From Flavobacteriaceae bacterium GSB9 (GTDB taxonomy: Bacteria; Bacteroidota; Bacteroidia; Flavobacteriales; Flavobacteriaceae), in assembly GCA_022749295.1 (NCBI GenBank), contig CP062007.1:496001-560000 (forward strand): 64,000 nt of DNA, written 5' to 3'. Of the stretch, positions 9,139 to 19,431 are shown one piece after another (positions within the stretch are counted from its first letter, which is position 1; every line of letters begins with the position of its first letter). The notes under the pieces are model-generated. The model did no database searches. It was not told the origin of the DNA and saw only the letters and a program-made list of their open reading frames with translations. A program made the translations under genes and the position numbers.

Positions 9139-9780
9139 TTAGTCTAAATCAATTTTATTGATGTAATAGTCTTTGTACTTACTGGCGTCAAAAGTAAATA
9201 AGCTTTTTGGAATGGGGATATTTGTTTTAAAAGAATTAACAGTTAACGTTGTTTTGGTGCCGTTATTCCCAACTTGTATTAAATTGTAAATGTGTTTGGT
9301 GTTGGCATCAATACCTAAAAGAATGTTTCTTATTTCAGAATTAGAATCGATAGGTGTTAACTTTATGTACTGAATTTTCCTGCCTTTTATGTTTTGTTGA
9401 ATATCGATAGCATAAGTATAACCATCTTCGTAAAACGATAGCATTTTACTTGGGGTTATAGCTTCATTTTCGTCCTCAATGTGTGATGAAATAGTAACCT
9501 CCTCGTCCTCTGGGCTAATGCTGTAAAGGGTTTTTCCATCAAAAAGTCGTGTAACGCCCAAAATATTCAAACGGTACTTGTCACCTTCTAAAACAACATC
9601 ACCCTTGGTTTCTTGTTTTATGTTTTCTGAAACATTCTCTAATATATATTTAAAATCGAGCGAAATATTTTCGTAGCTTTTTACTTTTTCAGAAACTTCG
9701 TTTAACAGTACTTTGGCTTCGTTTTGAGCAAAGGTGTTCATTGAGAAGGAAATCAATAAAATCGCAAATAGTTTTTTCAT
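9139..9780 (-). CDS. lolA: LolA-like outer-membrane lipoprotein carrier
   Basis: The product has 213 residues with a signal peptide (MKKLFAILLISFSMNTFAQ) and a single LolA-type half-barrel. LDFKYILEN, KGDVVLEGDKYRL and LFDGKTLYSISPEDEEV are the usual strands for this family in Bacteroidota. It should ferry lipoproteins across the periplasm. Its start is 14 bp after ftsK, so the two are almost surely co-transcribed; the LptF/LptG permease follows 96 bp later. The pairing of ftsK, lolA and the permease ties division and envelope assembly genes together. Confidence 0.88.
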   Translation of the reverse strand: MKKLFAILLISFSMNTFAQNEAKVLLNEVSEKVKSYENISLDFKYILENVSENIKQETKGDVVLEGDKYRLNILGVTRLFDGKTLYSISPEDEEVTISSHIEDENEAITPSKMLSFYEDGYTYAIDIQQNIKGRKIQYIKLTPIDSNSEIRNILLGIDANTKHIYNLIQVGNNGTKTTLTVNSFKTNIPIPKSLFTFDASKYKDYYINKIDLD

Positions 9781-9794
9781 GTTTTTTTGTGTTG

Positions 9795-12173
9795 TTATTC
9801 GTTTTCTAAAAGTTTTTCAAGGGCGGTAATATCGGGAACCAAAACTTGTCTGGCTTTACTTCCTTCAAAAGGGCCTACAATACCAGCGGCCTCTAATTGA
9901 TCAATCAATCTTCCAGCCCTGTTATACCCCAATTTTAATTTTCGCTGTAATAATGAAGCAGAACCTTGTTGAGCCGTTACTATAACTATTGCGGCGTCTT
10001 TAAACAGCGCATCCCTGTCCGATATATCTACATCAAGACCTGTGCCACTTTCTTCACCAACATACTCAGGAAGCAAGTAAGCATCAGGATACGCTTTTTG
10101 CGAGCCTATAAAGTCTGTAATACGTTCTACTTCTGGCGTGTCAACAAAAGCACACTGCACACGAATTAAATCGTTGCCCTGCGTGTAAAGCATGTCACCA
10201 CGACCAATAAGTTGGTCGGCGCCAGAGCCGTCTAATATGGTACGTGAATCTATTTTTGAGGTCACCCTAAAAGCTATACGTGCCGGGAAATTGGCTTTAA
10301 TAATACCCGTAATAACGTTAACCGACGGACGCTGGGTAGCAATAATTAAATGAATACCAATAGCCCGAGCCAATTGTGCCAAACGCGCTATTGGTGTTTC
10401 TACTTCTTTACCTGCTGTCATGATTAAATCGGCAAACTCATCGACTACCAAAACAATGTACGGCAAAAATTGATGTCCGTCGTTAGGATTAAGCTTTCTC
10501 GCTTTAAACTTGGCATTATACTCAACGATATTACGGCACATGGCATTTTTCAGCAGTTCATAGCGGTTGTCCATTTCAATACACAGGGAATTTAGAGTAT
10601 TGATAACCTTTGTGTTATCGGTAATAATGGCATCTTCGCTATCGGGGAGTTTAGCTAAATAGTGACGTTCAATTTTATTGAAAAGTGTCAGCTCAACTTT
10701 TTTAGGGTCGACTAGAATAAATTTGACTTCGGCAGGATGCTTTTTGTAAAGTAATGATGTTAAAACAGCATTCAACCCAACCGATTTACCTTGGCCTGTA
10801 GCACCGGCCATGAGCAAGTGAGGCATTTTGGCCAAATCGACTACAAAAGTTTCATTGCTAATGGTTTTTCCTAAGGCAACAGGAAGGTGCATTTCAGAAT
10901 TTTGGAATTTTTTCGATGCAATTACCGAGCGCATGGAAACGATAGTAGAATTTTTGTTTGGTACCTCAATTCCAATTGTACCTTTTCCTGGAATAGGGGC
11001 GATAATCCGAATGCCTAATGCTGAAAGCGACAGCGCAATATCATCTTCTAGGTTTTTAATTTTTGAAATACGAATACCAGCTTCCGGAACAATTTCGTAA
11101 AGTGTTACTGTTGGGCCAATGGTCGCTTTAATACTGGAAATTCCTATTTTATAGTTGCTAAGGGTTTCAACAATACGGTTTTTGTTTTCCTCTAGTTCTT
11201 CTTGATTGATTTTTATGCCCTCGGTATCATATTTCTTTAGCAGATTGAGGGTTGGAAATTGGTATTTAGCCAATTCTAAGGTAGGATCGAACTGTCCGAA
11301 ATCCTCAACTAGTTTATTGGCCAAATTATCGGTTTCGGAGGTTTCTTCTTTAACTTCTTCAACTTTTATTTCGAGTTCCTTTTCATTGTCGTCATTTTTA
11401 CTAACGTTTACCTCTAAAGGAGCAGATTGCTCTTCTTTTTTTGGTGGCTCTGAAGGGGCTTTTTTGTCTTCTAACGGAATTTCAAAAGCCGATTTAATGG
11501 CTTCTGCTTCTTCAGAGAGATTATTGTCTAGTGGAACAATAACGTCTTCCTTCATTTCCGAAAGTTCATTTTTAATGTCTTTTTTAGCCGATTTAAAAAC
11601 CTTGGTAAAGCTATCAAAAGTCACTTTAAACCGAACGGCCAAATAGGTAATCAATCCAAACAACAACAATAGGGCAGTGCCTGTTTTTCCAATATAATCC
11701 TGAAGGAAACTGTTGAGTTCAAAACCGATAGTGCCACCTAAAATATCATTTTTGTCACCAAAAAAACCTAATAAAATGGAGATCCATATTATAATAACGA
11801 TACCCCAAAACCAGTGTTTTCTAAGTTTTGATTTACTAAGGTTCATGAGGACAAATACACCGGAAAGGAATATCAATACAGAGAAAATAAATGACGATAG
11901 CCCAAACCCACGCTGAATAAAAAAATCGCTAAGCCATGCTCCAGATTTACTTAGCCAATTTTGCGTTACTACGTCGCGCGATGCAAATTCACTAAGTGTG
12001 CTTTGATCGGCTTTCCCTGTAAATAAAAAGGAGACAAAAGAAATAAATAGTAGCAAGCCTAAAATTGCCAAGAAACTTCCCCAAACTAATTTTTGTTGGT
12101 TGTTTAGTTTGAATTTAGGTAGGCTAAACCGCTTTTTTGATGATTTATTAGATTTGGATTTCCTTTTGGCCAT
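9795..12173 (-). CDS. ftsK: FtsK/SpoIIIE DNA translocase
   Basis: This 792-residue protein has a Lys/Ser-rich N-terminus, four membrane helices (about 25-180), an acidic linker rich in Glu and Lys (about 195-290), the motor domain, and a C-terminal winged-helix gamma domain (about 725-785, SASLLQRKLKLGYNRAGRL). Walker A is GATGQGKS near residue 456 and Walker B is LVVDEFADL. It pumps chromosomal DNA through the closing septum and helps dimer resolution at dif. Length and domain order are normal for Bacteroidota FtsK. It is followed by lolA in the same orientation. Confidence 0.97.
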   Translation of the reverse strand: MAKRKSKSNKSSKKRFSLPKFKLNNQQKLVWGSFLAILGLLLFISFVSFLFTGKADQSTLSEFASRDVVTQNWLSKSGAWLSDFFIQRGFGLSSFIFSVLIFLSGVFVLMNLSKSKLRKHWFWGIVIIIWISILLGFFGDKNDILGGTIGFELNSFLQDYIGKTGTALLLLFGLITYLAVRFKVTFDSFTKVFKSAKKDIKNELSEMKEDVIVPLDNNLSEEAEAIKSAFEIPLEDKKAPSEPPKKEEQSAPLEVNVSKNDDNEKELEIKVEEVKEETSETDNLANKLVEDFGQFDPTLELAKYQFPTLNLLKKYDTEGIKINQEELEENKNRIVETLSNYKIGISSIKATIGPTVTLYEIVPEAGIRISKIKNLEDDIALSLSALGIRIIAPIPGKGTIGIEVPNKNSTIVSMRSVIASKKFQNSEMHLPVALGKTISNETFVVDLAKMPHLLMAGATGQGKSVGLNAVLTSLLYKKHPAEVKFILVDPKKVELTLFNKIERHYLAKLPDSEDAIITDNTKVINTLNSLCIEMDNRYELLKNAMCRNIVEYNAKFKARKLNPNDGHQFLPYIVLVVDEFADLIMTAGKEVETPIARLAQLARAIGIHLIIATQRPSVNVITGIIKANFPARIAFRVTSKIDSRTILDGSGADQLIGRGDMLYTQGNDLIRVQCAFVDTPEVERITDFIGSQKAYPDAYLLPEYVGEESGTGLDVDISDRDALFKDAAIVIVTAQQGSASLLQRKLKLGYNRAGRLIDQLEAAGIVGPFEGSKARQVLVPDITALEKLLENE

Positions 12174-12280
12174 TAATAAAGGGTGTGGAATTGAAGTTCT
12201 TAAATTTATAAATTGTAACGACGTATCTTAACTCAGCAAAAATACAAATTACTAACGTTTATCCTAAAGGATATATTATT

Positions 12281-12649
12281 TTAAAAAATCTTAGGAATAT
12301 AAATGATGAGGCCAACAATAACAGCAAAAACAGAGGCAATAAAAACTGCCCCGGCCGCAATGTCTTTTATTTTTCCTATTTTAATATGATACTCTGGGTG
12401 TATAAAATTGGCTATTTCTTCAATAGCGGTGTTGGCGCCTTCAACACTCATTACCAAAGCAATGGCCAATATTTGTATCGTCCATTCAGTCGTTGAAATA
12501 TTATAGTAAAAACCGGCAGCCGTAACGATAAGCCCAATAAAAAATTGAATTTTTATGCTTGGCTCGGTCTTTATCAACAGCACTGCGCCTTTAAGGGCGT
12601 AGCCAACGCTTTTTATCCGGTTAATTAAGAAAGGGTCTTTTTTTTGCAC
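12281..12649 (-). CDS. dgkA: Diacylglycerol kinase / undecaprenol kinase family
   Basis: This 122-residue integral membrane protein has three helices (about 32-50, 56-72 and 98-118). The family signature appears as EGANTAIEEIANF followed by KIKDIAAGAV; the Glu and Asp bind ATP-Mg. It phosphorylates diacylglycerol or undecaprenol at the inner membrane. It sits 22 bp downstream of the thiol peroxidase relic and 107 bp upstream of ftsK, all on the minus strand. The lipid substrate cannot be decided from sequence. Confidence 0.92.
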   Translation of the reverse strand: MQKKDPFLINRIKSVGYALKGAVLLIKTEPSIKIQFFIGLIVTAAGFYYNISTTEWTIQILAIALVMSVEGANTAIEEIANFIHPEYHIKIGKIKDIAAGAVFIASVFAVIVGLIIYIPKIF

Positions 12650-12671
12650 TAAAGTTATAAGTATGGTGTTT

Positions 12672-12824
12672 TTAGTTTAAGGCTTGTAAGGCGGCTTTGT
12701 AATCATACAAGGTGGCATCAGTTAAATCTATTTGAGACAATTCAAAATTAGGAGCGGCTGTTCCTAAATTAGGAAGTGCTCCCAATGTATTTATAGGAGA
12801 TCCTTTTAACGATACTGTTGCCAT
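12672..12824 (-). pseudogene. tpx: Internally deleted thiol peroxidase (tpx) remnant, 50 codons
   Basis: The frame starts MATVSLKGSPINTLGALP and continues GTAAPNFEL, the N-terminus of Tpx. After about residue 39 it jumps to YDYKAALQALN, which looks like the normal C-terminus of Tpx (usually EPDYxxALxxL). About 120 codons, including both the peroxidatic and resolving cysteines, are missing, yet the frame is kept. The product cannot be a peroxidase. It lies directly upstream of dgkA on the same strand. Calling the tail a genuine Tpx C-terminus is an inference from short similarity; a 5' fragment that stops by chance is the alternative. Confidence 0.75.
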
Positions 12825-13044
12825 ATAAATTGTTTTATTTTTTGATAAAAATAGTGATTATTGATTGTCCCGTAATAAAATTATTAAAACTAAATTTTAC
12901 TTGTAAGTTAATTATTTATTTAGTGGGCTTATTAATGGTTATGGTTTTATAATTATTATCGATTAAATAATAATTTAAATAAATGAAATTGCTACAAATT
13001 GCGTTCTAAAATTATTAAATTTATAAAAATTACAAACTTTTTAA

Positions 13045-15231
<2,187 letters not shown>

Positions 15232-15253
15232 GAGTCCATAAAAACCTGTTCAT

Positions 15254-15288
15254 AAAAAAACCACTTCTCTTGAAGTGGTTTTTTTTTG
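15254..15288 (+). terminator. Rho-independent terminator after katG
   Basis: An AAAACCACTTC / GAAGTGGTTTT stem with a 4-nt loop is followed by a run of T residues, 22 bp after the katG stop codon. Confidence 0.85.
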
Positions 15289-15427
15289 TTTTTACCAGTA
15301 GTAGAAACGAAAATGGACTCAACTCTAACGTTTGTTGCTTGAAAAGCTTCAAATAAAAATTCCCTATTTATAGATGCGGGCATTAAGATTACTTTGGCTG
15401 CTTATTAACCCAAAATAATCTAAAAAC

Positions 15428-15598
15428 ATGAAAACAAATCTACTTTTTCTAATCACATTATTTTTGGTTGCGATAGGCTATTCGCAAACCTTTCCCGAAA
15501 ATTTTATTACCTATAATGTTACTTCTTCTAATACGGTAGAAATAACCGATTATAACAATGCTGGCGGTATCCCGGTTACAATACCATCAGCAATTTAA
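15428..15598 (+). pseudogene. 5' fragment of a BspA-like secreted protein
   Basis: An ATG frame of 56 residues opens with a clear signal peptide (MKTNLLFLITLFLVAIGYSQ). It continues FITYNV and DYNNAGGIPVTIP, a pattern seen at the start of flavobacterial secreted leucine-rich (BspA-like) proteins, which run to several hundred residues. It then stops. The DNA passes directly into a histidine kinase fragment in another frame, so the gene was probably truncated by a deletion whose junction lies near 15565-15600. The signal peptide is certain; the BspA-like assignment is from pattern memory. Confidence 0.6.
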
Positions 15599-16127
15599 AA
15601 CGTTGAGCGATAGCCTTTTTAATAAGGAGAATATCGAAAAAAATTCCCGGTTAGAATACGAGTATAAATACAAACAAGCATTGGATTCTACAAGCATTAG
15701 AGAATTGCAACTAAAGAAAACAGTTACCGCAGTCAATAAAAGCTTAGCAAAAACCCAACGTAATTATTTATGGGCCATTATAAGTGTCCTTTTGGTTTCA
15801 ATCTTGTTAGGTTCAATTATTTTTTATGAAAAGCTAATAAACGAAAAATCCAAAACGCAGCACGCCATTATGGAACAGAAATTATTGCGCTCGCAAATGA
15901 CCCCACATTTTATATTTAATTCCTTATCTGTTTTTCAGGGGATGATTTTAAATAAAGAAGAAACAAAGTCGATTCGTTATCTCTCTAAATTCTTAAAACT
16001 GTTGCGCATAACATTGGAAAACTCAAGAGAAAAAATGGTTTTTGTTATCGCAGGAATTAATAGCTATAAAAGTGTTAAAGAAGCCGTAGTAGTCGCTCGG
16101 GCATGTAAGCCAGGTTTAGTGTTTTAG
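15558..16127 (+). pseudogene. LytS-type sensor histidine kinase fragment, both ends lost
   Basis: From about 15575 the frame encodes the coiled segment, a membrane helix (about 15768-15832, WAIISVLLVSILLGSII) and the first part of a His_kinase domain with phospho-His in RSQMTPHFIFNSL. It runs through LRITLENSREKM and then breaks near 16040. The sensor N-terminus and the whole ATPase domain are missing. The last about 27 residues in frame (KSVKEAVVVARACKPGLVF) belong to a response-regulator receiver domain instead. Two deletion junctions therefore bracket this piece. The nominal ATG at 15558 lies in BspA-like sequence and is unlikely to be a real start. Confidence 0.8.
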
Positions 16128-16665
16128 ATGTTAACATCACTGATGGTAATGCTCTTGATTTTTTAGAGCAAACAGAAAACCTAAGCTTCAAAGTCATTTT
16201 TATAACAGCTTATAAGGAATATGCATTAAAGGCGCTTAAAGTTGGAGCAGTTGATTACCTCCTAAAGCCTGTCGATTTAGAGGAGCTTGAAATAGCATTA
16301 AATAAAGTAGAAAAAATTCCTGTAGCAAAACAAAAGGAGCAGATTAAGCTTGTATAGCAGGTATTTTCTGGTGGTAAACCTAAGTTGATATTGTCGCTTC
16401 ATGATAGTTTTTAGGTAGTCGATCTGCCTGAATTGTTTTATTGTGAATCAGATAAAGGATATACAACCTTTTATTATGTTGGGAATAAAAAATATATTGT
16501 TTCAAAAACCTTAAAGGATTTTGGAGAACAGCTTTCGCTGCAAGTTTTGTCCGCCCCTACCAATCTTATATGGTGAATTTAGAACATATCGATAAATATG
16601 AAAAATCGGGTACCATCCATTTAAAGAACTGTAAAAAAATACCAGTATCGGCACGAAAGAAATAA
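16044..16665 (+). pseudogene. LytTR-type response regulator relic with frameshifts and stops
   Basis: The receiver domain starts mid-gene (KSVKEAVV). A missing T near 16122-16127 shifts the frame; in the next frame it reads LDVNITDGNALDF, FITAYKEYALKAL and VDYLLKPVD, a receiver domain. Two in-frame TAG codons follow (in GTATAGCAG at about 16355 and TTTTAGGTA at about 16412). A second frameshift near 16540 restores SYMVNLEHIDKYEK and KKIPVSARKK, the end of a LytTR DNA-binding domain. The first about 30 receiver residues are missing at the fusion with the kinase piece. Kinase and regulator were presumably an adjacent pair before decay. Confidence 0.85.
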
Positions 16666-16740
16666 TATTTTATAACCACCTTTTTTAATTGTATGGATCG
16701 TTTTAAAGTAGATTAAGTACAATAAAATATAGCAAAATAA

Positions 16741-16776
16741 AACCCCTTGAACATTTGGTTTAATGTTCAAGGGGTT
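16741..16776 (-). terminator. Strong hairpin terminator after fumC
   Basis: A perfect 14-bp stem (AACCCCTTGAACAT at 16741-16754 with ATGTTCAAGGGGTT at 16763-16776) has an 8-nt loop. On the minus strand it is followed by a T-rich tail, which fits the end of the fumC transcript. Confidence 0.8.
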
Positions 16777-16824
16777 ATATATTATAGTTTAACAAGTAAG
16801 TATTATAGCCGCTATTAGGTTAGC

Positions 16825-18222
16825 TTATTTCAAGCTTCCAACCATATCTTCTGGTTTTACCCATTCGTCGTATTCTTCGGCAGTAACATACCCCAAATTA
16901 ATGGCTTCTTCCTTTAAGGTTGTACCGTTTTTATGGGCTGTATTCGCTATTTCGGCAGCTTTATAATAACCTATTTTGGTGTTTAGGGCCGTTACCAGCA
17001 TTAATGAGTTGTTAAGTAATTTGGTAATAACCTCGTGATTAGGTTCAATACCAACGGCACAATTTTCTTCAAAACTAACGCAAGCATTACCTATTAATTC
17101 AGCAGATTGTAACACATTTGCAGCCATAACGGGCTTGAATACGTTAAGTTCGTAGTGTCCTTGAAGGCCACCAACCGAAACCGCAACATCGTTACCCATA
17201 ACTTGGGCACAAACCATGGTTAAGGCTTCGCATTGTGTTGGGTTTACTTTACCTGGCATGATTGAACTTCCTGGTTCGTTGGCAGGTATAATAATCTCAC
17301 CAATACCAGAACGCGGGCCTGAGGCCATCAGCCTAATATCATTGGCTATTTTATTTAATGAAACGGCCAGTTGTTTTAATGCGCCATGTGTTTCTACTAA
17401 GGCGTCGTGTGCGGCCAAAGCTTCAAATTTATTAGGGGCAGTTACAAAAGGTAAACCAGTAAATTCTGCGATATATTCTGCAACACGCTTGCTGTAACCT
17501 TTTGGGGTATTCAAACCTGTTCCAACAGCAGTGCCTCCAAGAGCCAATTCGCTTAAGTGCGGTAAGGTGTTCTCAAGTGCTTTTAGACCGTGGTTCAACT
17601 GGGCCACATAGCCAGAAAGTTCCTGGCCTAAAGTTAAGGGCGTAGCATCCATTAAATGGGTTCTGCCAATTTTCACCACATTTTTGAAGGCTTCAGATTT
17701 TTTGTTGAGTGTATTGCGCAATTGCTTAACTCCTGGAATGGTAGTTTCAACAATCTTCTTGTAAGCGGCAATGTGCATGCCAGTAGGGAAGGTGTCGTTT
17801 GATGATTGCGATTTGTTAACGTCATCATTAGGCTGTATTGTTTTTTCACCATCGCCAATAACATTTCCGGCCAACTGATGCGCTCTATTAGCAATAACCT
17901 CATTAACGTTCATGTTACTTTGTGTGCCAGAACCTGTTTGCCAAATAACCAAAGGAAACTGGTCGTCGTGTTTGCCTTCTAAAATTTCATCACAAACACT
18001 TGCGATTAAGTCACGCTTATCAACAGGTAAAACACCCAATTCGCAATTGGTGTAAGCTGCAGCTTTTTTTAAATAAGCAAAACCATAAACTATTTCTAAT
18101 GGCATGGATGCCGCTGGGCCAATTTTAAAGTTATTTCTAGAGCGTTCTGTTTGTGCGCCCCAAAGTTTATCAGCAGGTACTTTTACCTCACCCATGGTGT
18201 CTTTTTCTATTCTGTAACTCAT
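16825..18222 (-). CDS. fumC: Class II fumarate hydratase
   Basis: This 465-residue fumarase converts fumarate to malate in the TCA cycle. [30 protein letters not shown] and the superfamily signature [11 protein letters not shown] with the catalytic Ser are all present. Length is normal for the iron-independent class II enzyme. The gene is monocistronic: a terminator lies 48 bp after the stop, and a 211-bp region separates it from the divergent peroxiredoxin gene. Its oxygen stability fits the nearby peroxide-defence genes, though this may be chance. Confidence 0.97.
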   Translation of the reverse strand: MSYRIEKDTMGEVKVPADKLWGAQTERSRNNFKIGPAASMPLEIVYGFAYLKKAAAYTNCELGVLPVDKRDLIASVCDEILEGKHDDQFPLVIWQTGSGTQSNMNVNEVIANRAHQLAGNVIGDGEKTIQPNDDVNKSQSSNDTFPTGMHIAAYKKIVETTIPGVKQLRNTLNKKSEAFKNVVKIGRTHLMDATPLTLGQELSGYVAQLNHGLKALENTLPHLSELALGGTAVGTGLNTPKGYSKRVAEYIAEFTGLPFVTAPNKFEALAAHDALVETHGALKQLAVSLNKIANDIRLMASGPRSGIGEIIIPANEPGSSIMPGKVNPTQCEALTMVCAQVMGNDVAVSVGGLQGHYELNVFKPVMAANVLQSAELIGNACVSFEENCAVGIEPNHEVITKLLNNSLMLVTALNTKIGYYKAAEIANTAHKNGTTLKEEAINLGYVTAEEYDEWVKPEDMVGSLK

Positions 18223-18433
18223 CTTTTAGGTAGTTAAATTTAAAGTTGCTAAGTTAATGTTTTTAACAGCTTTGTCTATTGATTTTTGTTAGTTTTTATT
18301 AGAGGTTTTTAACATATAAATAACGGTTATAAGTTTAAAAACTGCCCATAATTAATTACATTAGCTTTAACTAGAGTTCAAAGAATTTGAGCAATAAATG
18401 AAATAGTAACTTTAACTAAATAATCAAAATATT

Positions 18434-19075
18434 ATGGCAACAATTAGATTAGGAGATGAAGCTCCAAATTTTACTGCGCAATCTACCGAAGGCGAAATAA
18501 ATTTTCACGAATGGTTAGGTGATGGTTGGGGTATTTTATTTTCGCATCCAGCCGATTATACACCAGTTTGTACTACCGAATTGGGAACAGTGGCCAAGTA
18601 TAAAGATGAGTTCGACAAGCGCAACGTTAAAGTTGTTGCACTTAGTGTTGACGGACTGGAATCGCACAAAGGATGGGTTAATGATATTAATGAAACCCAA
18701 AATACCACAGTGAATTTCCCTATTATTGCAGACGAAGACAAAAAGGTATCCAACCTTTACGATATGATTCACCCAAACGCAGATAGTAATGCTACGGTAC
18801 GTTCGGTTTTTGTTATTGGGGATGACAAAAAGGTGAAACTTATTATTACGTATCCAGCTTCAACAGGACGAAATTTTGATGAACTTTTACGTGTTATCGA
18901 TTCATTACAACTTACAGCATACCATAAAGTGGCCACACCTGCAAACTGGAACAATGGTGATGATTGCGTTGTTGTTCCTGCTGTTGAGACCAAAGATATT
19001 CCCGCAATATTCCCTAAAGGATTTAAAGAGGTTAAACCATATTTACGCATGACACCACAACCGAATTTAGATTAG
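18434..19075 (+). CDS. 1-Cys (Prx6-type) peroxiredoxin
   Basis: The 213-residue protein shows the peroxidatic motif PADYTPVCTTE with Cys46, then LSVDGLESHKGWVNDI, and the long C-terminal dimerisation arm (GDDCVVVPAV, FPKGFKEVKPYLRMT) of the Prx6 subgroup. It reduces hydrogen and organic peroxides. A second cysteine in GDDC is common in this subgroup but is not the usual resolving Cys. It is divergent from fumC. Together with katG and bcp it covers the peroxide role left by the broken tpx gene. Confidence 0.93.
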   Translation: MATIRLGDEAPNFTAQSTEGEINFHEWLGDGWGILFSHPADYTPVCTTELGTVAKYKDEFDKRNVKVVALSVDGLESHKGWVNDINETQNTTVNFPIIADEDKKVSNLYDMIHPNADSNATVRSVFVIGDDKKVKLIITYPASTGRNFDELLRVIDSLQLTAYHKVATPANWNNGDDCVVVPAVETKDIPAIFPKGFKEVKPYLRMTPQPNLD

Positions 19076-19108
19076 TGGAAAACTATGTTAATAAATTTAA
19101 CAATGATA

Positions 19109-19139
19109 TTGTATAAGTACAGCCTTTGCATTATCTTTG
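19109..19139 (+). promoter_or_regulatory. Candidate Bacteroidota promoter
   Basis: TTG at 19109-19111 and TATCTTTG at 19132-19139 (consensus TAnnTTTG) are separated by 20 bp. The -7 box lies 30 bp upstream of the small membrane protein gene. Confidence 0.5.
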
Positions 19140-19169
19140 CGTAAGATTTTTTAAAAGACACTTATAATT

Positions 19170-19349
19170 ATGTTTGATTTTGACCAATATTTAGGCTTTT
19201 TAGCATTCTTAACTATCTTAACTATAGGGTTTTGGTTAATGATATTTTTGTTAACCTTTGTAATTCCTTATTGGATTGGAGGTTCTTTAATTGAAAGATT
19301 AAAAGAAATTAGGGAAGAAAAAAAAGCTAAGCGTGAAGCAGGTCATTAA
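19170..19349 (+). CDS. Small single-helix membrane protein (59 aa)
   Basis: The frame starts MFDFDQYLGFLAFLTILTIG and holds a long hydrophobic stretch (about 8-40). It ends in a charged tail (ERLKEIREEKKAKREAG) that should face the cytoplasm. It has its own candidate promoter and a strong terminator just after it, so it is very likely a real gene. I know no function for it. Confidence 0.7.
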   Translation: MFDFDQYLGFLAFLTILTIGFWLMIFLLTFVIPYWIGGSLIERLKEIREEKKAKREAGH

Positions 19350-19371
19350 ATAACACTAACTTTTTAGATAT

Positions 19372-19409
19372 AAAAAAAGGAAGTTCAAAATTGAACTTCC
19401 TTTTTTTTT
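19372..19409. terminator. Bidirectional terminator
   Basis: GGAAGTTCAA (19379-19388) pairs with TTGAACTTCC (19391-19400), with A7 before and T9 after. It can end both the small membrane gene (plus) and the receptor gene (minus). Confidence 0.85.
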
Positions 19410-19431
19410 GTTTTTAGGTTTTCTTTTTCAT

